A stretch of DNA of 64,000 nucleotides from Gammaproteobacteria bacterium. Lineage in GTDB: Bacteria; Pseudomonadota; Gammaproteobacteria; Pseudomonadales; Pseudomonadaceae. Shown piece by piece: positions 44,418 to 52,050 of this stretch (positions are counted from its first letter, which is position 1; every line of letters begins with the position of its first letter). The position numbers were made by a program, and so were the translations under genes. The notes beneath the pieces were generated by a model, which was not told the DNA's origin, made no database searches, and worked only from the letters and a program-made list of their open reading frames with translations. The DNA is taken from the NCBI GenBank assembly GCA_012728315.1, contig JAAYFI010000051.1:1-64000 (forward strand), in the 5' to 3' direction.

Positions 44418-47400
44418 ATGAATCAAGCGGGTGCGGCAGTTACTCAGGCGTCATCAGTCACAGATATTGGCTTACAACCGGCGTCGCTGGATATTTGGGA
44501 TGCGAAATATCGACTGAAAACTAAAGATGGCCAAGGCATTGATAGCGATATTGATGCGACCTACCAACGTGTTGCGCGCGCCTTGGCTGACATTGAGTTG
44601 CCAGAACTGCGTGAGCATTGGTATGAGCAGTTTTTATGGGCGCTATATCGTGGTGCGATTCCGGCAGGACGCATTGTTTCGAATGCGGGTGCCACGGCTT
44701 ATAAGCCTTCGACCTCGACGATTAACTGCACAGTATCGGGCACCGTCGGCGATTCGATGAATGATATTTTAAGCAAGCTGCACGAAGCCGGCTTAACCTT
44801 AAAAGCCGGTTGCGGGATCGGCTATGAATTTTCCACCCTCCGTCCCAAAGGCGCTTATGTGTCTGGCGCTGGCGCTTACACCTCTGGACCGCTGTCGTTT
44901 ATGGATATCTACGACAAAATGTGTTTTACCGTCTCTTCTGCCGGTGGTCGGCGTGGCGCGCAAATGGCGACCTTTGATGTGGGGCATCCCGATGTTTTAG
45001 ATTTTATTCGCGCTAAACGTGAAGACGGACGTTTGCGTCAGTTTAATCTGTCATTGCTGATCACCCATGAGTTTATGCAGGCGGTGCAAGAGGATAGCGA
45101 TTGGGCGTTGGCCTTTCCGCTCAACCCTGCAGAAGTAGAAACCGATAAACTTGATGTCAATGACAGCAGCCAAGTGATTTGGCGTTATTGGCCAACGACA
45201 AAAAACTACATCACGCGTGACGATGGCATGGTCGCGTGCCGTGTCTATCGCACGCTCAAAGCACGACGGATTTGGGACTCCATTATGGCGTCCACCTACG
45301 ATTTTGCTGAGCCAGGATTTATCCTGATTGATCGTGTGAATGAGCTCAATAACAACTGGTTCTGTGAAGATATCCGCGCCACGAATCCATGTGTCACTGC
45401 CGATACTTGGGTGCAGACTGCAGAAGGTCCTAGGCAGGTACAAGATTTAATCGGCCAACCATTTCTGGCTCGGATTGATGGCACAGACCACGCTAGCGGT
45501 GTTGAAGGGTTTTTTTATACTGCCAACAAGGCTGTACTGCGTTTACAAACCCGCGAAGGGCATGCTTTACGGCTGACAGCCGACCACCGCGTACGCAAGA
45601 TCGTTGAGCAAACGCGCTGGCGTACTGAAACGCAGTGGTGTGAGGCGGGCCAGCTGAAAGAGGGCGATAAAGTCCTTCTCAATAATCACCGTAACGCCAC
45701 ATCTTGGCATTGTGCGCACAATTTCGAAGAAGGCTTTTTACTGGGGTTACTGGTGGGTGATGGCACACTCAAAGCAGACAGTGCCGTGCTTTCGGTATGG
45801 CCACAGCAGGCCGTGATCAATGGCGATGCGATAGCTGCCAATGCCTTAATGAGCGAAGCGCTGCGTTGTGCGCAAACACTGCCGCACCGTGCTGACTTTA
45901 GTGGTTGGGTGGCAGTGCAGGGGCGTGATGAATATCGCCTGAAATCTGCTGCTTTGCGTGATTTGGCCCAACAACTGGGTATGCAGCCGGGTAATAAAGT
46001 CATTACTCCAGCACTGGAGAAAACCTCTAGTGCATTTTACCGTGGTTTTTTACGTGGTTTGTTTGATGCTGACGGCTCGGTGCAAGGCAGTCAGAGTAAA
46101 GGCGTGAGCTTGCGTTTAGCTCAGTCAGATCTGCTGCGTCTTGAAGCAGTGCAGCGGATGCTACTGCGTCTAGGTATTGCCTCAACCATTTACCCTGAGC
46201 GCCGTGCTGCGGGTTACGCCGTGCTGCCAGATGGTCAAGGTGGCCAGCGTGAGTATCCAGTGCAGGCTCAACATGAGTTACTGATTTCTGGTGATAATCT
46301 GGCTGAGTTTGCCGAGCACATTGGCTTTGCTGACAGTGCCAAGGCCAGCCGTTTGCAACAGTTGTTGGCTGGTTATCGTCGCCAGCTTAACCGTGAGCGA
46401 TTTACCGCCACAGTGCTGTCGGTTGCCGAAGATGGCCATGCAGATGTTTATGATGTGCAGGTGCCGGGCATTAATACCTTTGACGCCAACGGTTTGCATG
46501 CGCATAACTGTGGCGAACAGCCACTGCCGCCTTACGGTGCATGTTTGTTGGGTTCGATCAATCTAACCCGATTTGTGCGCCAGCCCTTTACTGAACAGGC
46601 CTGTTTTGATTGGGAAGAATATCGCAAAGTGGTCGGTATCTTTACGCGTATGTTGGATAACGTCGTCGAAATTAATGGCTTGCCGCTGCCTGAGCAGCGT
46701 GAAGAAATTATCCGTAAACGTCGCCATGGCATGGGCTTTCTCGGCTTGGGTTCGACCATCTGTATGCTGCGGATGAAATACGGTGATGCGGATTCCTTGG
46801 CCTTTACTGAGCGCGTCTCTAAAGAAATGGCGCTGGAAGGCTGGCGCGCGGGCTTGCAGTTGGGACAAGAAAAAGGCCCTGCACCGCTGATGGATGAAGA
46901 CTTTACGGTGACGAGCGAGATGCTGGCGAAACGTCCGGAAATGCGCGCAGATGGCTATACAGTCGGTGAGAAAATTAAAGGTAAGGTGCTCTGGGCAAAA
47001 TACAGCCGTTATATGCAGCAGGTTGCGGCTGAAGAGCCTGAGTTGGTTGAACAGCTGGCAGAGTTGGGCGGACGCTTTACCCATCACAGTTCGATTGCGC
47101 CAACCGGTACGATTTCTTTGTCACTGGCCAATAATGCCTCGAATGGCATTGAACCGAGTTTTGCGCATCACTATTCGCGCAATATCATCCGCGAAGGCAA
47201 AAAATCTAAAGAAAAAGTCGATGTGTTCAGTTATGAATTGCTGGCCTACCGCACCTTGATTGATCCTCAGGCGACAACCAGTAACTTGCCTGAGTACTTT
47301 ATTAGCGCCGATGAAGTCAATCCGATGCAGCATGTGGATGTGCAAGCAGCGGCGCAAAAATGGATTGATTCGTCGATTTCCAAAACCGCCAATGTGCCAA

Positions 47401-47672
47401 CCGATTACCCATATCAGGATTTTAAAGATATTTATCTGTACGCCTATCAGCAAGGTTTAAAAGGCTGCACCACCTTCCGTTTTAACCCGGAGGCGTTTCA
47501 AGGGGTGTTGGTGAAAGAGGGGGATCTGGCTAAAACCACTTATAGATTTAAGTTGGCGGATGGTTCGGCGATTGAAGTCAAAGGTAATGAGCAGATTGAG
47601 TACGACGGTGAGTTGCACAGCGCAGCCAATCTTTATGACGCCTTGAAAGAAGGCTACTACGGTAAGTTTTAA
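44418..47672 (+). CDS. nrdJ: Adenosylcobalamin-dependent ribonucleotide reductase NrdJa with intein
   Basis: 1084-aa precursor. Exteins (residues 1-324 and 698-1084, 711 aa joined) form the class II ribonucleotide reductase large domain, which makes deoxyribonucleotides with a B12-generated thiyl radical and needs no oxygen. Motifs: N-terminal substrate segments (NAGATAYKPSTSTINC; GCGIGYEFSTLRPKGAYVSG, in part), NPCGEQPLPPYGACLLGSIN rebuilt on splicing, and the barrel end SIAPTGTISL. The C-terminal redox cysteines are on the next gene, as in the split NrdJa/NrdJb of P. aeruginosa. AGGAG lies 7 nt before ATG 44418. An intein of 373 aa interrupts it just before the catalytic Cys. Confidence 0.95.
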   Translation: MNQAGAAVTQASSVTDIGLQPASLDIWDAKYRLKTKDGQGIDSDIDATYQRVARALADIELPELREHWYEQFLWALYRGAIPAGRIVSNAGATAYKPSTSTINCTVSGTVGDSMNDILSKLHEAGLTLKAGCGIGYEFSTLRPKGAYVSGAGAYTSGPLSFMDIYDKMCFTVSSAGGRRGAQMATFDVGHPDVLDFIRAKREDGRLRQFNLSLLITHEFMQAVQEDSDWALAFPLNPAEVETDKLDVNDSSQVIWRYWPTTKNYITRDDGMVACRVYRTLKARRIWDSIMASTYDFAEPGFILIDRVNELNNNWFCEDIRATNPCVTADTWVQTAEGPRQVQDLIGQPFLARIDGTDHASGVEGFFYTANKAVLRLQTREGHALRLTADHRVRKIVEQTRWRTETQWCEAGQLKEGDKVLLNNHRNATSWHCAHNFEEGFLLGLLVGDGTLKADSAVLSVWPQQAVINGDAIAANALMSEALRCAQTLPHRADFSGWVAVQGRDEYRLKSAALRDLAQQLGMQPGNKVITPALEKTSSAFYRGFLRGLFDADGSVQGSQSKGVSLRLAQSDLLRLEAVQRMLLRLGIASTIYPERRAAGYAVLPDGQGGQREYPVQAQHELLISGDNLAEFAEHIGFADSAKASRLQQLLAGYRRQLNRERFTATVLSVAEDGHADVYDVQVPGINTFDANGLHAHNCGEQPLPPYGACLLGSINLTRFVRQPFTEQACFDWEEYRKVVGIFTRMLDNVVEINGLPLPEQREEIIRKRRHGMGFLGLGSTICMLRMKYGDADSLAFTERVSKEMALEGWRAGLQLGQEKGPAPLMDEDFTVTSEMLAKRPEMRADGYTVGEKIKGKVLWAKYSRYMQQVAAEEPELVEQLAELGGRFTHHSSIAPTGTISLSLANNASNGIEPSFAHHYSRNIIREGKKSKEKVDVFSYELLAYRTLIDPQATTSNLPEYFISADEVNPMQHVDVQAAAQKWIDSSISKTANVPTDYPYQDFKDIYLYAYQQGLKGCTTFRFNPEAFQGVLVKEGDLAKTTYRFKLADGSAIEVKGNEQIEYDGELHSAANLYDALKEGYYGKF
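45390..46508 (+). mobile_element. Intein with LAGLIDADG homing endonuclease inside nrdJ
   Basis: Residues 325-697 of the precursor (373 aa). Splice block A CVTADTWVQT starts with C325, block B LTADHRV has T387 and H390, and block F/G VYDVQVPGINTFDANGLHAHN (in part) ends in H696-N697, followed by extein C698. Two dodecapeptide motifs, LLGLLVGDG (about 441-449) and LRGLFDADG (about 545-553), indicate an apparently intact DOD endonuclease. Excision joins NP to CGEQ. Confidence 0.95.
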
Positions 47673-47687
47673 GCTGAGGAACAAGTG

Positions 47688-48389
47688 ATGACTATTAAGA
47701 TCAGCGAAAAAATCGTTGGCTATGAGTTGGTTTCTGCCGATGAGCAGGCGCCCGTTGCAAGTGTGGCAGCACCCGCGCCAAAATTTGTGGAAATGCATGA
47801 AAAGGTTAAGCGTCCTGAGTTGTTGCTCGGTTCAACTTATAAAATCAAGACGCCTAATTCAGAGCATGCGTTTTATATTACGATCAATGACATTGTGCTG
47901 AATCAGGGCAGTGAACATGAGCAACGCCGTCCTTTTGAGGTGTTTATCAACTCAAAGAATATGGAGCATTACCAGTGGATTGCTGCGCTCACTTTGATTA
48001 TTTCGGCAGTATTTCGTAAGGGCGGCGACTGCACCTTTTTAGTCGAAGAGCTGAAAAGTGTGTTTGATCCAAAAGGTGGTTATTTTAAGCAAGGCGGGCA
48101 GTGGATGCCGTCTTTGGTGGCTGAAATTGGTGATGTGTTAGAGCGTCATCTTAAGTTTATTGGTTTAATGGATGATGGCTTGGATGAGCATCAACAGCAG
48201 TTTATTGCACAAAAGCGCGCTGAATTTGAGCAGCGTTCTGCGGTAAAACAAGCAGCAGCCAATTGCGATGACAGCACAGAAACCTATCCTGCTGGCGCGC
48301 AGTTATGCAGTAAGTGCCACACTCAAGCGGCGGTGCAGATGGATGGTTGTTTAACCTGTTTGGCCTGTGGTGATAGTAAGTGTGGTTGA
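47688..48389 (+). CDS. nrdJb: Ribonucleotide reductase C-terminal subunit NrdJb (TSCPD domain)
   Basis: 233-aa protein equal to the C-terminal part of class II reductases, encoded separately as in P. aeruginosa. It has a TSCPD-like domain (about 45-165; RPFEVFINSKNMEHYQWIAALT, in part) and a Cys-rich tail with C207xxC210 and C221xxC224xxC227 plus C232, which can regenerate the active-site disulfide and/or bind zinc. ATG 47688 was chosen behind GAGG; GTG 47685 is equally in frame. 15 bp after nrdJa, so cotranscribed. Confidence 0.92.
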   Translation: MTIKISEKIVGYELVSADEQAPVASVAAPAPKFVEMHEKVKRPELLLGSTYKIKTPNSEHAFYITINDIVLNQGSEHEQRRPFEVFINSKNMEHYQWIAALTLIISAVFRKGGDCTFLVEELKSVFDPKGGYFKQGGQWMPSLVAEIGDVLERHLKFIGLMDDGLDEHQQQFIAQKRAEFEQRSAVKQAAANCDDSTETYPAGAQLCSKCHTQAAVQMDGCLTCLACGDSKCG

Positions 48390-48517
48390 GTCAGACGTTT
48401 TGATATAACTGAGAGCGCGGGCGGCTCGCACGCAATAGCTCTATTGCCCTGCAATAAATGTAAATCTGCACAGCTGACTGCTACTGCAATAGTGCAAACA
48501 CCGCCAATGGTCAACGA

Positions 48518-48616
48518 GTACTACGGGGTGGGGGTGACAAGCGAGCCAAGGATGGCGAGCGCCGGAGTTGAGCCCAGGATGGGCTCATCGACGGATAAAC
48601 ACCTGCCCCGAAGTAC
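48518..48616 (+). repeat. Variable-stem element 5 (stem type CTTCGGGG, decayed)
   Basis: Ends GTACTACGGGGTGGGGGT / ACACCTGCCCCGAAGTAC with four unlike positions, two of them G-T. Inner hairpin GAGCCCA-GGA-TGGGCTC intact. Upstream flank CACCGCCAATGGTCAACGA shared. Confidence 0.85.
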
Positions 48617-48676
48617 GGTATGCCCCAAACCTAGGCTACTCATGCAATCCAACAAGCAGAACTATTTGTGCACGCC

Positions 48677-48775
48677 GTACCTTGTTCGCATCGCTTTTCC
48701 CTCAACGGGTCATCCTGACCCGATTTGGGGGTTACGTCATCCCTAGCTGCGCTGGTCGCGATATCAACACGGTAC
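48677..48775 (-). repeat. Variable-stem element 6 (stem type CCTTGTTCG, decayed)
   Basis: Ends GTACCTTGTTCGCATCGC / GCGATATCAACACGGTAC, pairing at only about 13 of 18 positions. Inner hairpin CGGGTCA-TCC-TGACCCG is intact. The core is altered (GGGGGTTACGTCATCCCTAG). Confidence 0.8.
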
Positions 48776-48851
48776 TCATTGATCTGTGATGTTGTGTGCG
48801 AGTGTTGAGTAAGACTTCAATAAAGCAAAGCATCTTGGACGATATGTGCAT

Positions 48852-48955
48852 GGCGCACTGCGCTGAATCTGCTTTTCCCTCAACGAGGCTTCCTGCCTCG
48901 ATTCGGGCGCTACGCCATCCTGGCTACGCTTGTCGCCGATCCAGCGCAGTGCGCC
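48852..48955 (-). repeat. Variable-stem element 7 (different stem, GGCGCACTGCGC)
   Basis: 104 bp with ends GGCGCACTGCGCTGAATC / GATCCAGCGCAGTGCGCC (17 of 18 pairs), unlike both other stem types. The inner hairpin is also new (CGAGGC / GCCTCG), and both core GCGAGC repeats are changed to GCGTAGC (minus strand). TTTTCCCTCAACG and CGGGCGCTACGCCATCCTGG identify the family. Confidence 0.88.
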
Positions 48956-48980
48956 TTAACCATTAGTGTTGTTTGCTGGT

Positions 48981-48994
48981 TCGCAGCAGGTACT
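48981..48994 (-). repeat. Orphan right end of a variable-stem element
   Basis: TTCGCAGCAGGTAC followed by TCGATAAAG, as after element 3, but no matching left end upstream; preceded by TTAGTGTTGTTTGC, similar to the usual downstream flank. It looks like a deletion scar. Confidence 0.5.
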
Positions 48995-49085
48995 CGATAA
49001 AGTATTCTCCACGTTTGCAGCTCTACGGCTCTACAGCTCTAATGAGACAAGCTGCAATAGTGCAAACACCGCAAATGGTCAATGA

Positions 49086-49184
49086 GTACTTCGGGGTGGG
49101 TGTGGCAAGCGAGCCAAGGATGGCGAGCGCCGGAGTTGAGCCCAGGAAGGGCTCATCGACGGATAAACACCTGCCCCGAAGTAC
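49086..49184 (+). repeat. Variable-stem element 8 (stem type CTTCGGGG)
   Basis: Ends GTACTTCGGGGTGGGTGT / ACACCTGCCCCGAAGTAC, with 16 of 18 Watson-Crick pairs and two G-T. Inner hairpin nearly intact (GAGCCCA-GGA-AGGGCTC). Confidence 0.9.
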
Positions 49185-49244
49185 GATATGCCTCAATTAT
49201 CGCATCCAAATAAAGCAAAGTATCCAGAGCGATTTGCGCACGCC

Positions 49245-49341
49245 GTACCTTGTTCATATCGCTTTTCCCTCAACGGGTCATCCTGACCCGATTCGGGCGC
49301 TCGCCATCCTTGGCTCGCTGGTCGCGACACGAACAAGGTAC
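49245..49341 (-). repeat. Variable-stem element 9 (stem type CCTTGTTCG)
   Basis: Ends GTACCTTGTTCATATCGC / GCGACACGAACAAGGTAC (16 of 18 pairs). Inner hairpin CGGGTCA-TCC-TGACCCG intact. Downstream flank TCATTGACTATCGGTGTTGT. Confidence 0.9.
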
Positions 49342-49416
49342 TCATTGACTATCGGTGTTGTCTGCAAGCCTGTAGTACAGCATGCACAAGATTACTCATA
49401 CAAAACAAGACCGCTT

Positions 49417-51753
49417 TTAACGTGCCGGCAATAGAGTCAGGCGCTGTTTGCCATACGCTGCATTTATATCTTTATAGTTGACCGGCAGCGGATAGAGTTT
49501 CCCTGCGCTACTGGCTGGCAGCTGATAATGCGGGCTGTACGGGTTGTCCGACTGACCTGTAAAACTTGCCGCTGACAAAGGTATCTGGCGTGAGAAATCG
49601 ATCAGCATGATTTGACTGCTGCTGGCCTGCGACTCTGTGATTACAGCAGTGTTTGCCAGACGACTGCTCAGTAGATTGTCGATCAGGAAATCGGCTTTAG
49701 ACGCTGCAGAGCTTTGCCAAAAAGGACTGTCTTCGCGCCCTAATACATGATCTAGCCAAGCAGGGTAGCTGTGCTGATTGTGCAGAGCAAAAGCGTGCTG
49801 CAGACTTATCGGCAGCGCCTGTAAATCTTGCTTAAACAGCTGGGCTTGTGCCTGCGCTAAAAAACGCTCCAGCCAAGCGGCGTGCTCTTTTGATAAAGGC
49901 TGCTGGGCATTGATGGCTGCGAAATTTTTTAGCGCTTGTCCAGTTGTCGCGCGCTGCTCACTGGGTCGTTTTTGCACGGCTGTTTTTAATGCCTCTGGCA
50001 TACCTCCAGCGCTGAGCATCTGTTGCAATTGCGTCACTAACCAAGGCCGTAGTTGCGCGGTGTTTTGTAGGGCAAGGCTTGCTGTAACGGGTTTTTTAGC
50101 CAGTTGCTGAGCAAGGTTTTCTGCGCGTTCAGGACTGGCCCAGCTACTGGATAACTGCATGCCGTAACCTGGTTGAGTCAGGCGTTGATTCGCTGCGCTG
50201 AGCCAGCCTTGCTGTGGGTCTTGATCGTAGGGGTAGAGCATTGGGTCGGCGTAACCTTCCCAAGCAACATTGGCGTCCCAACCTGCCGAAGGAAATAGAC
50301 CGCGACTGTTGCGACGGTTTGGATAGGTGCCGGTCACTTGCCAAGCGATGTGCTGAGCATCGGCCAGTAACACGTTAGCCGGCAGTGCACGTAGATCCTG
50401 GACAATCTCTGTCGCGCTCTCCACACTCTTGCTGCGTAACAGCTGCCACAGAGCATTGAGACTGCGGTCATCGGAGCTACGCGCTTGCTGCAAAGCTAAG
50501 CCATAACCACTGTTGCTATGAGTTGGCAATGCCGTTAAAAGAGGACCATGCGCGGTACGGTATAGGGTTTCTCGAATGGGGCGTTGGCCACGAATAAAAA
50601 AGGTTTCCATGCGTTGCTGCGCAGGCTGCCATGTGTTGTCAGAAAAATATTCAAGGCGGCCATTGTGCTGGCGCAGTTTTTCAATAAACACATCCTGCGT
50701 ATCAGCCATTACGGCGCTGATGCTATAGGCCAGCTTGCCATTAAAACCCGACATCACTAAAGGCACGCCGGGGATGGTTAAGCCAGCCGCTTGCAGTTGT
50801 GGCGAATGTAAATTGACCCAGCTGTACAACGAAGGCTGCGGCTTTGTGTTGCTTAAAGTGGTTGGCGCGGCGTGCAGGGTATTCAGAGCTAATAGGCTGC
50901 TGCGGTTGGCGCTGTGCTTCGGGCTGACGGTCCAACTGCTCGCCAGCGGTGCTTGTAAAGAGTTGACTGCCGCGAGTTGATTCAGTGTTTCAGTCAGTTG
51001 CAAAGTGTTAGCGCGTAAGGCTGGGTTGTGCAGGACTGATTGCGGCAGCGTCAGTAATTTTTCAGCATCATTTTGCGCTACGGGCTCATCTGGATAAACC
51101 GGCAGTAGCCAAGGTAAATACTTGCTATCTAAATGCTGCGCTAGGGCTAATGCTAAAACCTCCTCGGATAAGTTACCGCTTTGACTAAAGTTAAACAGGC
51201 TAAAGAGTAAGACACTGTCCTCAGCTTTCCAGTAGTCAGGCTTGTAATTTTCCTGCGCCAACTCGGGCGGCAAGTTGTCACGCATTTGATACAGATAGGC
51301 ATTGATACCGCGTGCATAAATCTCGAAATAGCTTTGCAGATTTTTTGGCGCATTTTTATAGAGATCTTGCGCCTCGGCTGGCAGATGAATCGAGCGCATT
51401 AAACGGTCGACATTAAGCATCTCAGGGCCATGCAACTCAGCTAAACGCCCTTGAGCTAATAAACGCAGTTGCAGCATTTGCGACAGGCGATCACTGGCGT
51501 GGCTGTAGCCTAAGGTAAAGAGTAAATCATGAAAATTCGCTGCTTCAAGCAACGGCATGCCTGCTGCATTTTTAGCAATATGACTGGACTGCGCAATACC
51601 TTGAACCCGCAGCACGCCGCTTTCAGGCAGTGCTTTTTTAGCAGCCCCAAACTCCAGCAGCTGACAACCCGACAAACTGCCCAATGCACTAAGCAATAAC
51701 ACTGCACACATTACAGGCAAAGAAGGGAATGGCAAGCCAGATAGAAGGCGCAT
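49417..51753 (-). CDS. Penicillin acylase family lipoprotein
   Basis: 778-aa Ntn-hydrolase of the penicillin/acyl-homoserine-lactone acylase family. Signal peptide 1-29 with lipobox SLSGC (C30) predicts a lipoprotein. Alpha chain region about 45-265; the beta chain should begin near 271 in PLASSWTVSP, followed by SLLALN and GFNGKLAYSISAVMADTQD. The usual family motif at the processing point is S-N-x-W; here the sequence is A271-S272-S273-W274, so either S272 is the nucleophile with a one-residue shift or the enzyme is atypical. The substrate (acyl-amide, possibly a quorum signal) is unknown. Convergent with repeat cluster 2. Confidence 0.85.
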   Translation of the reverse strand: MRLLSGLPFPSLPVMCAVLLLSALGSLSGCQLLEFGAAKKALPESGVLRVQGIAQSSHIAKNAAGMPLLEAANFHDLLFTLGYSHASDRLSQMLQLRLLAQGRLAELHGPEMLNVDRLMRSIHLPAEAQDLYKNAPKNLQSYFEIYARGINAYLYQMRDNLPPELAQENYKPDYWKAEDSVLLFSLFNFSQSGNLSEEVLALALAQHLDSKYLPWLLPVYPDEPVAQNDAEKLLTLPQSVLHNPALRANTLQLTETLNQLAAVNSLQAPLASSWTVSPKHSANRSSLLALNTLHAAPTTLSNTKPQPSLYSWVNLHSPQLQAAGLTIPGVPLVMSGFNGKLAYSISAVMADTQDVFIEKLRQHNGRLEYFSDNTWQPAQQRMETFFIRGQRPIRETLYRTAHGPLLTALPTHSNSGYGLALQQARSSDDRSLNALWQLLRSKSVESATEIVQDLRALPANVLLADAQHIAWQVTGTYPNRRNSRGLFPSAGWDANVAWEGYADPMLYPYDQDPQQGWLSAANQRLTQPGYGMQLSSSWASPERAENLAQQLAKKPVTASLALQNTAQLRPWLVTQLQQMLSAGGMPEALKTAVQKRPSEQRATTGQALKNFAAINAQQPLSKEHAAWLERFLAQAQAQLFKQDLQALPISLQHAFALHNQHSYPAWLDHVLGREDSPFWQSSAASKADFLIDNLLSSRLANTAVITESQASSSQIMLIDFSRQIPLSAASFTGQSDNPYSPHYQLPASSAGKLYPLPVNYKDINAAYGKQRLTLLPAR

Positions 51754-52050
51754 AGTGATCGTCCGCGTAAATAAAATTCAAGTCAAAGATGGCAGGCCGT
51801 CAAACCTGCAGGCGCCTATTGTAGGCCGTTAACTGTTATCCTTAACAGCCTTTTGCAGTGCTTGTTCGTTAAGTTTTCCGAACAAGATAAATGAAGGGTT
51901 TCAACCGAGTAGAAATAAGCCGAAATCTCAGTTTTAGGATGAGGGATTGGCTTGCGAACCTCTGTCATGTAGTGCTCACAGAGCTGGCGACTCTATGGTC
52001 TTCTCTCGGTATTTTGCAGTGATTATTATTGATGGCTAAGGGTATACAGC

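Larger units (their letters stand above)
48390..49416. other. Repeat cluster 2 (non-coding, downstream of nrdJ)
   Basis: About 1 kb with five variable-stem elements and a lone half element, lying between nrdJb and the convergent acylase gene. It repeats whole stretches of cluster 1 in direct orientation: about 48981-49184 matches 43899-44110, and 49086-49262 matches 43656-43832. Predicted short proteins here are repeat translations. Confidence 0.8.

Noticed and set aside
46563-47087. 174-aa minus-strand frame inside nrdJ
   Set aside because: Lies wholly within the well-supported nrdJ coding sequence, with no ribosome site and no recognisable domain.
43290-49416. CRISPR array
   Set aside because: Repeats are few, about 100 bp long, in both orientations and irregularly spaced, and no cas gene is near.
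43290-49416. nrdJ block as a genomic island or transposon
   Set aside because: No transposase, integrase, tRNA attachment site or terminal inverted repeats spanning the block; only direct repeats and the intein are visible. It remains a possibility, not a call.
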